A stretch of 64,000 nucleotides of DNA from Podocnemis expansa (GCA_007922195.1 ML682059.1:18593787-18657786); one strand, 5' to 3'; positions 1 through 12,300 are shown, counted from the stretch's first letter. Made by a program: numbers and translations. Notes: generated by a model from the sequence alone, not told the origin.

Positions 1-554
1 GATTTCTGAGCAACAAAACTGACTCTGATTTGTTTCTATTGTATTCAGAGAAACAGGATCTTGTCTGTATATCTTAAAAATAAGCAAGAACTCAAACCTG
101 TGAGCTTTGCCTTACACCATTCCACTTGTGCTACTTCTGGCAAAATCTGGCAAACCACTTACTAAGTACAGTTACATCATTCAAGCTATAAATTATCATT
201 GCACCTGAAATGTACAGTTAGTTTAATTTCATTTTGTTTAAATACAGTTGTTCTCTGTGCTGTTGGTTGCCAGAATCCTTCTGTTTTACATCTCTAAAGC
301 AGGAAACTTAGTGCATGTTCTTTAGTCAGCTTTCTGTCATGGGCACTGCTAACAGATACATCTCAAAAGACATGAACCAACTAATTCATGATACTGAAGA
401 GCTCCAGGAATAGGTACAATACAGATGGTGCTGAGAATCCTATTTTTAATCACCCATTTTTGTTGTGTTTGCTTCTTTAGAACAGACTCCCTCAAGTTCC
501 AGTGAAAAAACACCCACTTCACTAGAACTGTCAGTCATAGACAAAGTTCTGTGA
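1..554. other. AT-rich unique sequence, no gene seen
   Basis: No convincing open reading frame, RNA gene or recognisable repeat is visible. The composition is typical of vertebrate intergenic or intronic DNA. Confidence 0.5.
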
Positions 555-722
555 TTGTCAGTTCATGTGAGACAAGTGGCTGAGGTAATATTTTTTATTG
601 GTCCAACTCCTGTAGGTGAGAGAGACAAGCTTTCAAGTTTGCTGAAGAAGAGCTCTGCGTAAGCTTGAAAGCTTGTCTTTTGCCAGTGAGAGCTGGTCCA
701 ATGAAAAATATTACTTCACCCA
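555..722. mobile_element. Foldback of Penelope-like element termini (second PLE family)
   Basis: The left arm (GGTAATATTTTTTATTGGTCC, then a GAGAGACAAGCTTTCAAG stretch) is nearly the reverse complement of the right arm, which ends GGTCCAATGAAAAATATTAC. This makes a hairpin about 165 bp long. Near the centre, CTGAAGA, a GAGCT/AGCTT stem and GAAAGCTTGTC lie in the order of a hammerhead ribozyme core (642 to about 675). Sequence of this type is abundant in turtle and crocodilian DNA. Assignment to a PLE terminus is inferred from the similarity of its architecture to the PLE ends elsewhere in this window; no coding region is attached. Confidence 0.55.
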
Positions 723-735
723 AGGGATCTCTCTA

Positions 736-1182
736 AGTATGTCCACACAGGCTTCTTATTTCGAAACAACAGAGGTTGTTTCGAAATAAGAAGCGGCAAG
801 TCCACACGACACACCATTATTTTGAAACAACGGGACCCATTGTTTTGAAATAACGGCTGTTATTTCAAAACCGTTAAACCTCACATCTGATTGAAATAGC
901 CATTGTTTTGAAATGGTTGTTTCGAAACAACGGTGTTCGGACACGTTGTTTTGAAACAACACCATTGTTTCGAAACAACTATTTTGAAACAACATGTCCG
1001 AATGGCCTTGTTTCGAAATAACCATTTCAAAACAACGGCTATTTCAAAAGCAGCCTTTCCCTTAATTCAAATTAACAAACTGTTAATTCAAATTAATTTA
1101 TTTCAAAATAAGGACTTTATTTCAAAAAAACTCATTTTGAAATGGGTTATTTCGAAATAATGATCTATGTGTGGACATAGCC
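736..1182. mobile_element. Harbinger-type MITE A
   Basis: A non-autonomous element with terminal inverted repeats: a degraded TATGTCCACACA on the left and TGTGTGGACATAGCC on the right. Almost the whole length is made of short palindromic words around CGAA, such as TTATTTCGAAATAA and TGTTTCGAAACA and their CpG-decayed TTTTGAAA forms. It has no coding capacity. It shares ends with the other MITEs here and with the coding Harbinger elements near 25.6, 36.0 and 42.5 kb. The flanks suggest a TAA target duplication, but the left end is eroded. Confidence 0.75.
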
Positions 1183-1189
1183 TAATATC

Positions 1190-1583
1190 CTGGGACTGAG
1201 ATAGTTACAGCACCACTCTAAGTTCATTTGTCAGGAATGAGAATTCACAGCAGCACCTCTTCAGTCTTTGAGAACCCTGTGAGGACAGCTGAACCTCAAG
1301 AGGACTACCTGAGTGACCACTGGACAAGGAAGTAGCAAGCCTGCTTTTAAGACTAACAGCAACAGCTCATCTGGCTGCTCAATGCATGTGCCCACAGTTC
1401 TGCTCTCTCCTGTACATACTCTGTTTCTAGTCTTGTTCCCAGTCTTGCTTCTGTCCTGCCCAGCCTACTTGAGCTTTGCTTCCCTACCAGCTCCATGGCT
1501 TTTGGCTCCACCCATTAGGCCTTATTGGGCATGTCCCAGTTCATGACATCAGGCAGCTGAGGGAACAAAGTGCCAACCAACTA
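1190..1583. other. Unassigned segment between two MITEs
   Basis: This moderately GC-rich stretch contains a short frame (1313-1546) that is hydrophobic and proline-rich without recognisable similarity. The composition could fit a decayed LTR fragment, but I see no matching second LTR, primer-binding site or coding relic. No gene is called. Confidence 0.3.
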
Positions 1584-2096
1584 GGCTATGTCCACACATA
1601 CATCACTATTTCAAAATAAGTTATTTTGAAATAAAGTCCTTATTTCAAAATAAGTTAATTCAAATTAAGAAGATGTTAATTTGAATTAAGGGAAAAGCTC
1701 AAAGCGAAATAGCATGTCCAAACACAAGACTTGCTATTTCGCTTTAGGAGAGGGGCACCATGGGAGGTGTGGCAACATGGTCCCCAGCCTGGGCCATTCC
1801 CCCACCCAATATAGGCTAAAAGAAAGGCACCCTGGGAAGGAGAAGGGCTAAAGTGTTATTTCGAAATAGTGGTTATTTTGAAATAACACATCCAAACAGT
1901 GTTATTTCAAAATAACCATTTCAAAATAACAGCTGTTTCGATCTAAAGACAGTTAAAGCTATTTCAAAATGACGGCTCTTATTTCAAAATGATGGAGGCC
2001 GTCATTTTGAAATAAGAATATGTCGTGTGGACCTAATCTCTTTTATTTCAAAATAACCAGTGTTATTTCGAAATAAAAGAGACATGTGGACATACC
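1584..2096. mobile_element. Harbinger-type MITE B
   Basis: It starts GGCTATGTCCACACAT and ends ATGTGGACATACC. It contains the recurrent palindromic words TTATTTCGAAATAA and AATTCAAATTAA and the conserved internal block CCATGGGAGGTGTGGCAAC that is shared with MITEs C and F and with the element at 42.5 kb. It has no coding capacity. Flanking triplets (CTA and GTA) are compatible with a decayed 3-bp duplication. Confidence 0.8.
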
Positions 2097-5000
2097 GTAT
2101 GTGTAAGTTAGTATGACCTTAATGCAGGAATTGCTGGGTGAAATTCTACAGCCTATGTTATACAAGAGATCTGACCAGATTATCAGAAGTTTTGTCCTTT
2201 CTGGCCTTAAAATTTAGGAATGCATACAAGCAGCAAAGATCCTTGCGCATCTTAGGCCTAGTGACAGTCTGAACTCTATTTTTCTTGATGCATTATTACC
2301 AGCAAAAGGCAGTAGTTAGAGCAGCTATCGACTCATACAGTAAATGCTTACCACACAGATACTGACTGTGGCAATGTAAAGAGCAGTATTTTAACATGAA
2401 TTACTGATCTTTTCCAATACAGCAGGTATCGAACAATCAACTTTCTTTACACTTCAGGTATCCACACCTTTTGTTCTCATTATTTTCTTGTTAAATACAA
2501 ACAAATTAGTTCTGATTTTAGAAGGAGGATTTATTTTTTCTACTTAATGTTCAAATAACCCTTTAAATTTATATCCAGAAGCATGGGAAAGCTAATTTTT
2601 GTTCCCTAACAAAGTTGCTGGAGTGTTCTATAAATATGCTGTCATTTCCACCACTTAAAAATTTAAAATCTGCTTTCCCCCACAGACTACTGCTTTTTGG
2701 ACCCTCTTAAAATCAGGGAGAAGGTCACAACAACCTACTGTTTTTTCTGATACTGGAATTCAGGACCAGTGCAGGAAGTTTCCTCAGGTAACCAGTAATA
2801 CATGTTTAGTAAGAAATATCCTGGGCAATTAAAGTATCTTTTTTTCCTTGACTTTTCTCATAATTCAGACTGTCCAAATTCAGATTCTCCATACTCTCTC
2901 TTTCCCTAACAATCTAACTCCAGATATACACTTTTTTTTTTTTTTTTTACATTTTCTTCTCATTATTGCCAACATTTGGCAGATTTTCTGTTTAATCAGC
3001 CTCTTCCATTATAACAGGTTGGATTAGAAAATTTAGTAAAAGGAAACATCCTACTTTGACCATGAGATAAATAAATCTGTCAGTCTTTAAGTGCCACAGA
3101 GCTCCTTGCTTGTTTTACTGAGCTAGACTAACACAGCTATCTTTTTGGTACTTTGACCATGTATTTCCTTTGCAGAATCTAGAAATATAACACTAAATGT
3201 TTTAGAAAATTAATAGTAACTATGCTATTATTTTCTATTAAATGTCTATTTTCTTCATAGAAGTCAAATTTTACTCTTGCTACCCAAAGAGTGAAAAAAT
3301 CATTAAATCCGTACAATAAGGTTTCTTACTGAGTAATAAGTAAAGCTTAGGATGCTGGTACAAGCACATTTTAACTTCTGTAGGGAAATCAAATTTAGAG
3401 TCCACTTGTCTTCTTACTTATAACAATTTCATCATAGTGTAATTCCAATGGCTTCATTAGAATTAATCCTGATTTACTTCTGCTTGAGAGGAAAATAAAG
3501 CTCTTAGAATCTAAAATTTCCTCACAAAGGAGGGATAGAATTGTTACTTTGGTTTTTTACCCATTGATCTTGTATTGAAACCTAAAATTCAATTACTCGT
3601 TGTTTGTTTTCCAACATTCCTAATTTGTATTCTTAAATTCAGATGCAAATTATTTTAGCATACCGACCTAACAACTGTGGTGATTTTGTGATTACTGCAC
3701 CATTAAGTCATTTAAGCTATACCAGTTTACAACAGCTTAGGATCTGGGGTTTTATAAAGGCTTCCTTTTACAATCATTTGCAAGTTTTTGCAGACTATAT
3801 TTAAAAAAAACAAACAAATTCTGTGTGTCTGTACGTATACACAGAAACACACACAGACACACATCACTTTCTAATTAAAATGGCTTTAATTTTACAGCAG
3901 CAGTATTTTCTTCACAGGCACTTCATATAAAAACCAGGCTAATATATTGAACAGTATGCCTAAACCATAATTTGGAATGTTACAAATAGCCTATTTTTAC
4001 TGTTTTCTTACAAATGAGTAAACCTAATTTCTTTAAAGTGTTTATTTTTTGTGTTTTGAAGTAAACATCCCCTAGAAATCTCCATCTTTTGCCATAATCT
4101 CACTGAATACCTTTTTTATGATTCATTCAGATGAATTGTTCATGCACTGGGTAGTATTTAGCTTTACGTTTGCATGCACAGATGTGGCTCAGGTTTCATA
4201 AGGCTTTGAATACCAAACCATAAAACTGTTTTTCAAAAGTAAATTCATAAATGCAATCATGCATACCTTTTTGAGTTATGAGGTGGCTGCAGATTTGGCA
4301 GTGCTGACTTGATGCAGTTTTGACAGGTTAGGTTAAAAGATTAAGTCTAGTCTGTCTACACTTTGCCCTGACTCTGACACACTCTTTAAAAAAAAAAAAG
4401 TAGCAGACTGGCGCTGTGCCTAGTATAACCTCTACATCTCCTCAGACTGACAACTTTCCTTTAAGCCTCTTCAAAGGTCAAGGCAGATAACTTGTTGAGT
4501 CTTCCAGATACTTTCTTATCAGTGGCTCTTCCTCCTAACCTCACATAGTGGAAGAAATACTCAAAGCCCTGAAGGAAAATAAATCAGACTTTATAAGGAG
4601 TAACTTGTATTACAAACACAAGCATCACCCTTGTTAGCTCGAAGGCACATTATTTTTAAAAATACATCAGAAGTTCAATGGGATCAGAGACTTATTCACA
4701 TCTCTATCATCACTCTTTCCCAACCCCTCTCTTAGCCCATGTGGATAGATATGTATATAATTAACATACATCTGAAGCCAGTTTTTCAATCATTCAGAAA
4801 GAAAGAGTTAAGTAAACTTAACAGTGGTTTGTATGAAAAAGAAACAGTACTATAATGGGATCCAAGCTATGTTTAGGCAAAACTGCACCCTTGAGAAAAA
4901 TTAAAGACAAATAATAAGATAATTAAAATGCTTTATTCCAGGCTTTACAATCAAAGGCTTTTACAGCAATTTTGCTATATGTAAGATTACATGACTCTGA

Positions 5001-5204
5001 AGGTAACAGATTAATAGATTTTAAGGCCAAAAAGGACTATTGTGAGAATCTAATCTCTGTATTAGACCCACATAAATTTACTGTTTCAAACTTTTGCCTT
5101 ATTTTGAGTTTGAATTTGTCTACCTTCAAATTTTAGCCACTCGATCTTGTCATACCTTTGTCAGCTAAAATAAAGGGCCTTCTGGTACATTCACTTCCTA
5201 TAGC
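2097..5204. other. AT-rich unique sequence, no gene seen
   Basis: About 3.1 kb of AT-rich DNA without a convincing coding frame. It includes an uninterrupted T run near 2930-2948, a degenerate CA/GT patch near 3819-3865 and a PLE tail at 3072-3155, annotated separately. Confidence 0.5.
3072..3155 (+). repeat. Penelope-like element 3' tail fragment
   Basis: The sequence ATAAATCTGTCAGTCTTTAAG, then GTGCCACAGAGCTCCTTG and CTAGACTAACACAGCTAT, matches the terminal part of the PLEs at 8.9, 14.0, 16.5 and 41.6 kb. This word order is the common 3' end of PLE copies in this window and resembles turtle SINE tails. Only the last ~85 bp are present. Confidence 0.7.
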
Positions 5205-5428
5205 AGAACAAACAAGGAGTCCTGTGGCACTTAAAGGCTAACAAATTTATTTATTGCATGAGCTTTCGGGGGAAGGAGGATCCCACTTCTTCAAAGCCTC
5301 TGATGAAGTACGATTTTCTCCTGCGAAAGCTCATGCAATAAATAAACGTGTTAGTCTTTAAGTGCCACAGGATTCCTTGTTTGTTTTAATGAACTGGACT
5401 AACACGGCTGCACCTTTGAAACTGCCTG
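5205..5428. mobile_element. Head-to-head foldback of two PLE termini
   Basis: The left arm carries the PLE tail in reverse orientation (GTGGCACTTAAAGGCTAAC, then GCATGAGCTTTCG). The right arm carries it forward (CGAAAGCTCATGC, then GTTAGTCTTTAAGTGCCAC), ending with CTGGACTAACACGGCTG. The right arm holds a hammerhead-like core at 5296-5336: CTGATGA, stem II, GAAAGCTC, ATGC. No protein is encoded. The same architecture recurs at 13874-14057 and, with longer arms, at 22745-23815. Confidence 0.7.
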
Positions 5429-5515
5429 TAATAAGGTACTATCAGCAGTGATCAAGTCACCCCTTGAGCTTCTCTCCAGTGAAAACAAGACAAATGGTTT
5501 GGACAGGAATGGCGC

Positions 5516-5650
5516 TCTGGTTTGTGGTGCCCCCCCCCCCCCCCCCGCAGCACAGCGATGCCAGCGCAGACGAGTGACGTCATCAAGGGAGCACCACGGC
5601 GCTGTCCCCTTTTGGCGCCCCTCAAATGTCGGCACCCCCTGCAACACTTA
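5516..5650. repeat. Short interspersed GC-rich repeat with a CRE palindrome (copy 1)
   Basis: About 135 bp, closely similar to 22391-22525. The shared words are GCGATG, GAGTGACGTCATCA, CCACGGCGCTGTCCCCTTTT and CACCCCTGCAAC-like ends. It contains the full TGACGTCA palindrome and a C20 run. I do not recognise the parent family; short frames across it are not convincing. Confidence 0.6.
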
Positions 5651-7698
5651 CGCGACTTACTGGGTAGAGTCGGCCCTGGGTTTGGGCTCCTTAACTCTCT
5701 CATGGAAAGGCAGGTTTTCCAGTCCACAAATCACTCCTGTAGCCTGTCTCTGAATACATTATGATTTTTCAACATCTTTTTCTAAATATGGATCAAGAGC
5801 TAGAGTCAATATTCTAGTAATAGTTTTAGTAATGTGATAGATAGCCATAAACCCCTTTTCTGCCCTTACTTGATATTTCCCTATTCTACATCCCTGGATC
5901 ACTTTAGCCTCTTGGTCAAGTAACTTATTAGGAATTCATGTTCAGCTGATAATTTATCAGGACCCCTATGTCCTTTTCAGCCCCTATGTCTTTCCAACTT
6001 ACAGCCCCCCATTCGGAAAGCTGTAAGCATAGCCTACATTCTTTGGTGAACATTCAAAAGGGGGACTTAGATGTCCAAGTGCCATTTTAGGGGCCTAAGT
6101 CCCACATTTAGTTGCCCATTTGCATTCACAAAACTCTTATTTAGCTGATGACTAAACCTGGAGGCATCTATATTCTCTAAGCACTTAAATGTCTGCCTTA
6201 AAGCCCCCAAAGCAACTACACTTCAGTGACACAGCATGCTTATAGTCACTGAAGTCTGGTACTACCCAGCACCTTGGTGTCTGTCTCATGTTTAAAATCT
6301 TACCTGGATTCATCCTCTGCCTAGCTTGTTTTTGTGGTTCAATGCAGTTGATTTGTTCAAAGCATCTCTCAACCCACACAAAATGGGTTGAGGAGGAGTT
6401 AGTGGTGCCTTTTTTCTAAATTTCAGCACATGAAAGATATTGGAGACCCAAGTTCAGTTACCTTGTCTTCCTCAATCCAGTGGAATGACCTGAACTTGAC
6501 TCTTCCACCTCCCAGAGAATGCCCTGATCACTGAGCTACACGGGTATATGTAGTCTCCCTTGTTGGAGTGGTTCCATTATGTATAAATAACATTCAGTTG
6601 ACACAAGGGGAATGCAACTGGGTCTCCCACATCCTGCATAAGCACTCTAATCACTGGACTACTAGGTATAAGCTGGACACTACCTCTTCTTCTTTTTTCT
6701 TGAAAGAGGGCTGCTCTGGCTTAGGCATCGAACTCCAGGGGCCACTTCAAAGACGTGAATCATAAATGGATATGAATGCCTCTCTTTGGCCCATAGTTAA
6801 GCGCCTGAATCCCTTTGAGGGTTGGGCTGAGGCCAGACTCCTTGCCATTTCCTACAGGTTAATGGACATCACTCCCCACTCAGTGGCCTGGCATTTGACA
6901 TGCTCATTCTTCAGTACCAAACTTTCTCCATGCATTGGATAGGGAAGATTGGGCACCTAATTCAGGGCTGTGAATTCCACTAGATGACCAGATGACTAAA
7001 ATATAGACCCCCTCAGTTCTCTACATTGCCACATTTAAGACTCCTTTGGAAACTCCACTCTGTGTTCCTAGACATATGACCTTATGTTATCTGTTTAAAG
7101 GCATGGTGGGTATTTGTCCCCAGCTTGTTAAGCAATCCAGAACACTGTGCAAGTGACCTGTTCTCATAATTATTACCATCCCATCACAATTTCAAATGTT
7201 CTTAAAAATCCTTGATAAAAGTATGAGAGGCCCTCAGTGAAAACAAATCTATATCATTATTCCCAGTTAATCATTGTTTTATATCTCTCAGGTTTGTATG
7301 ACACTATGCCTTTATGGAGGTATATATTATGTCAAATGCCATGCAGAAATTATTACCTTAATCAACCAAATTTCTAATTCCATCAAAAACTACTGTCTAA
7401 ATTGATTTCTTATAAACCATATTAATTTGCATTAACAATATTACCATCTTTTAATTTTTTAGGGTTTGAATTGCATATCAGCCATGTCATTATTTTACCA
7501 GGACTACTGATCATATTGATATGCCTATAGGTATCTATATCATCCCATTTGTACTTTAGTCAATAGTTTTCTTCAGGACCACTGAAATTTCCACTTGTAT
7601 TCTGAGATTAATTAAAACCTAATATCAACAGTCCAGAGAGCTCCTTGACCAACTCTTAAAATCTTGTGCTGACATTATCTAGAGCCTATTCTTTATGA
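5651..7698. other. Unique sequence, no gene seen
   Basis: Mixed-composition DNA with only short frames (for example 6185-6379 and 6568-6765) that show no family resemblance. No RNA gene or assignable repeat was seen. Confidence 0.45.
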
Positions 7699-7936
7699 AG
7701 ACTGTCTACAGATAAAGTTGCACAGGTTTAACTTAAATCATTGTTCACATGTATTTAGTTAAAGCAGTGCAAACTCATGCATTGGCCTGATTGTGGCTTA
7801 TTTCAGTTTATCTTAAACTAATTGGGAATTGATTTAAAATAAACTGAAATAAGCCTGCATTATACTAATGAGAATGTTAATAGACTTTGGCATCTTTTTA
7901 GTTAAGTCAGTGTAACTTTTTCATGTGGACGAGGCC
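7699..7936. mobile_element. Small palindromic MITE (different family from the CGAA MITEs)
   Basis: The ends are imperfect inverted repeats: CTGTCTACAGATAAAGTTGCA on the left, and the complement of TAACTTTTTCATGTGGACGAG on the right. The centre is a strong palindrome in which GGCTTATTTCAGTTTA pairs with TAAACTGAAATAAGCC. No coding capacity. The class is uncertain; the outer ends (GGCCTNGTCNACA-like) recall other short DNA transposon families. Confidence 0.55.
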
Positions 7937-8301
7937 TAAACTACTGTCAAGTTGATTAAAAATTTTATCTAAACACTTACAAAACTACAAAGATTAGAAT
8001 CATTCTTATTTTGTAAAAGCAAATAAATGGAAAAATTGCTTGTTAGCATGAGACTACATCATCTTTTTTTAGGAAAAACTGATGGGTGAAAACCAGAAGA
8101 CAAACCTGAAGTTCACGATCCTGATTTGTTTAAAAGCATCCCTTCCAGAGGTTCCTTAGGGCTTGAAGAAATGGCAGGAGGGGAATTCACAGGCAAGGGA
8201 ATTCATGAATTCTGAAGCAAAAGTTATCACATATTGATGCCTGCCTTTACATGCAGGTCTGGTGAACCTATATCCTGTATCCGCCATGAAAAATTGGTCC
8301 A

Positions 8302-8449
8302 TAGATTTAAAGATCCATAGATTTTAAGGTCAGAAGAGACAATTATGATCATCTACTCTGACCTTATGCACAATGTAGGCCACAAACCCTCCCACCGACT
8401 CCTTCAATAGACACAAAACTTTGGACTGAACCATTGAAGTCATTGGCTC
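8302..8449 (-). repeat. Extra CR1 3'-end copy
   Basis: Begins CATAGATTTTAAGGTCAGA and is followed at once by a second, longer copy starting CATAGACTTTAAAGTCAGA at 8450. Both match the 3' terminus of a sauropsid CR1 subtype in minus orientation. The first is a short, truncated copy sitting directly 3' of the longer element. Confidence 0.65.
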
Positions 8450-8881
8450 ATAGACTTTAAAGTCAGAAGGGACCAGATGATCTAGTCTGACATTCTGTAC
8501 AATGCAGGTCACAGAACCTCACCCATCCACTCCTGCCATAAGCCTCTGACCTCTGATTGAGTTATTAAAGCCTTCAAATCATGATTTAAAGACTTTAAGA
8601 TACAGAAAATTCACTAGCAGGAGAGCCATTCCCCACACTTCAGAGGAAAGCAAAAACACCCAGAGCCCTAGCCAATCTGCCCTGGGGGAAGATTCCTTCC
8701 TGATCCCAAATATGGCCATCAGTTAAACCCTGAGCATGGGGCAAGTGTTACCAGTCAGTCACCCAAGAAACAATTCTCTGTAATAACTCAGAACCAACCC
8801 CATCACTTCTCCCTTCTTAGGCCACTGGCATATCCACCACCAGTAGTCAAAGATCAAATCTCAGTCAATTTCCAAAGTAGG

Positions 8882-8963
8882 CATCTGTTAGACTTTAAGT
8901 GCCACACGACTCCTTTTTATTTTTTGCTGGACTAGACTAACACGGCTATCCCTTTGGAAATTG
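8882..8963 (+). repeat. PLE 3' tail inserted in CR1-A
   Basis: CTGTTAGACTTTAAGTGCCAC, then GCTGGACTAGACTAACACGG and CTATCCCTTTGG, form the most complete example of the PLE terminus here. The PLE at 41607 ends with the same CTATCCCTTTGGAAATTG string in complement. It interrupts CR1-A 3' UTR sequence. Confidence 0.7.
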
Positions 8964-9333
8964 CCCCATCATAGCATCTCTTCCGTAAACTTATCAGGTA
9001 TGTCCACACACACACTGTTTAAGTCAAAATAACAGTGGTTCTTTCGATTTAAAAAATGGTAGGTCCACATGATGTTCCCTTATTCTGAAATGAGGAGCTC
9101 TCTCATTTTGATATAAGAAAAGTCATATCGATATAACAAACCTAGTGTTATATCGATATGATGGCTAAATTGAAATTGTTATTTCAAAATAGCACAGTAT
9201 GGACATGTTATTTCAATTTAACTGTTAAATCGATTTAACACGTTTTCATAGAATCATAGAATCATAGGGTTGGAAGGGACCCCACGAGGTCATCTAGTCC
9301 AACCCCCTGCCAAAAAAAGCAGGACCACTCCCA

Positions 9334-12300
9334 TTAGATCATCCCAGTCAGTGTTTTGTCCAGCTGGGACTTGAACACCTCCAGAGATGGAGATTCCACC
9401 ACCTCCCTAGGCAGCTTATTCCAATGCTTCACCACTCGCCTAGTAAGGAAGTTTTTCCTAATATCCAGCCTGGACCGCCCCAGCTGTAACTTGAAGCCAT
9501 TGCTTCTCGTTCTGCCCTCTGTTACTACCGAGAACAGTCGAGCTCCCTCCTCCTTGGAGCAACCCTTCAAGTAGTTGAAGGTTGCTATCAAATCCCCCCT
9601 CAGTCTTCTCTTCTGCAGGCTAAATAAGCCTAGTTCCTTCAGTCTTTCTTCATAGGGCTTGTGCTCCAGCCCTTTGATCATTTTGGTTGCCCTCCTCTGG
9701 ACTCTCTCTAATTTGTCCATGTCCTTTTTGTAGTGGGGAGCCCAAAACTGGACACAGTATTCCAGATGTGGCCTCACTAGTGCAGAATAGAGGGGAATGA
9801 TCACATCCCTTGATCTGCTGGCAACACTTCTTCTGATGCAGCCCAGTATGCCATTGGCCTTTTTGGCAGCAAGAGCACACTGCTGACTCATATCCAGCTT
9901 CCCATCCACCATGACTCCCAGGTCCTTTTCTCCAGTGCTGCTATTTAGCTGATCACTCCCCAGCCTGTAGCAGTACATGGGGTTTTTTCGTCCCAAGTGC
10001 AGGATTTTACACTTATCCTTGTTGAACCTCATGATATTCCTCTTGGCCCACTGCTCCAGTTTGTCTAGGTCTCCCTGAATCCTGTCCCTGCCCTCTAGGG
10101 TGTCTACCGTTCCCCCCAGTTTGGTATCATCTGCAAACTTACTAAGTGTGCAATCAATCCCATCATCCAGATCATTAATGAAAACATTGAACAGAACTGG
10201 CCCCAGGACCGACCCCTGGGGCACACCACTTGTTACTGCCTGCCAACTTGACATGGAGCCATTGATTCCTACGCGCTGAAACTGTTGTTTTAGCCAGTTT
10301 TCTATCCACCTTACAGTCCACGCATCTAACCCATACTTCCTTAATTTGCCAATGAGAATGCTGTGGGAAACCGTATCAAAAGCCTTGCTAAAGTCAAGGT
10401 ATATCACATCAACGGCTCTTCCCGCATCCACAAATCCAGTCATCTCATCATAGAAGGCGATGAGGTTGGTCAGGCATGATTTACCCTTGGTAAATCCATG
10501 CTGACTGTTCCTGATTACTCTACGTTCCTCCAAGTGTTTCAGGATGGATTCTTTGAGAAGCTGCTCCATGATTTTTCCAGGGATTGAGGTGAGGCTGACA
10601 GGTCTGTAATTCCCTGGATCCTCCTTTTTGCCTTTCTTGAAGATAGGTACTATATTTGCTTTTTTCCAGTCCTCTGGCACCTCCCCCGTTCGCCACGAGT
10701 TTTCAAAGATAATGGCCAACGGTACTGCTATCTCATCAGCCAGCTCCCTCAGCACCCTCGGATGCAGTTCATCCGGCCCCATGGACTTGTGCACATCTAG
10801 TTTCTTTAAGCAGTCCCTAACCTGACCTTCTGTCACCAAGGGCCTCTCTTCTTCTCCCCAGTCCCCCGTACCTAGTGTAGTGGGCTGGGAGCTGACCCTG
10901 CTTGTGAAAACAGAAGTAAAAAAAGCATTGAGCACTTCAGCTTTTTCCTCATCCTCTGTCACGAGGATGCCTGCCCCATTCAGTAAGGGACCTACACCAT
11001 CCCTGATCCTCTTCTTGTTATTGATATACTTGTAGAACCCCTTCCTGTTATCCTTCACATCCCTTGCTAGTCGCAACTCCATTTGTCCTTTGGCCTTTCT
11101 GATTTTATCCCTGCAGTCCCGAGCAATGTCTTTATATGCCTCCTTAGTCATCTGTCCTAGCTTCCACTTCCTGTAAGCGTCCTTTTTATGCTTCAGCTCA
11201 GTGCAGAGCTCTCTGTTAAGCCACAGTGGGTGCCTTCCACATTTGCTGTGCTTTCTCCTTATTGGAATTGTATCTTCCTGTGCCCTTAGCAGGGTTTCTT
11301 TAAAATGCACCCAACTCTCTTGGACACCTTTCCCCTTCAGATCAGCCTCCCAAGGGATCCTGCCCATCAGTTCCCTGAGGGAGACAAAATCTGCTTTTCT
11401 GAAGTCCAGGGTCTGTGTTTTGCTTCTTTCCTTCTTTCCTTTAATCATCAACTTGAAGTCAATCATTTCATGGTCACTGCTACCCAGGCTGCCATTCACT
11501 TCTACTTCCCTGATAAATTCTTCTCTATTTGTGAGCAGCAGATCGAGAGGCGCAAGGCCCCTCGTTGGTTGCTCCAGCATTTGTACCAGGAAGTTGTCCT
11601 CAACACTCTCCAGAAACTTCCTGGATTGCCTGTGCACTGCTGTATTGGCCTTCCAGCAGATGTCAGGGTAATTGAAGTCCCCCATGAGAACCAGGGCCTG
11701 TGCTCTAGAAACTTCTGTTAGTTGTACACAGAATGCCTCATCCACTTCCTCCTTCTGATCTGGTGGTCTGTAGCAGACACCTACCACAAAATCCCCTTTG
11801 TTGCTCTCCCCTCTAAACTTAACCCACAGACTTTCAACTGGCTTGTTTCCACTTTCATAATGAAGCTCTGAGCAGTCATAGAGCTCCTTTACATATAGTG
11901 CTACTCCTCCCCCTTTCCTTCCCTGCCTGTCCTTCCTGAACAGTTTATACCCATCTATTGCAGAGCTCCAGTCATGCAAACTATTCCACCACGTCTCTGT
12001 TATCCCAATCATGTCATAGTTCTTTGTCTGCGCTAGTGCTACCAATTCCTCCTGCTTGTTTCCCAGGCTCCTTGCATTTGTGTATAGGCACCTAAGATAC
12101 CCAGCTGATTGCCCTACTTTCCCATTTTGACATTCAATTCTATTGTATCTACCTCCCTGGATTTTCTTTTGGTGTTGNNNNNNNNNNCATTCAATTCTAT
12201 TGTATCTACCTCCCTGGATTTTCTTTTGGTGTTGACTTCCCCCACCTGCCTCAGGCATTAGGGCTTCATTAGAGCATCTAAGAAAGTTATTTGATTCCCC

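Noticed and set aside
736..1182. CRISPR-like array, because short palindromic words recur at intervals
   Set aside because: Spacers are not unique sequences of constant length, the words vary and invert, and the element has transposon ends in a vertebrate context.
1270..1583. Solo LTR
   Set aside because: Composition is suggestive, but no TG...CA boundaries with a target duplication, poly(A) signal layout or partner copy could be established by eye.
11201..11721. Plus-strand frames of 138-156 residues
   Set aside because: They are antisense to the CR1 endonuclease domain.
12178..12234. Genuine tandem duplication in CR1 ORF2
   Set aside because: The two copies are identical and separated only by a 10-N gap, which is the pattern of an assembly overlap.
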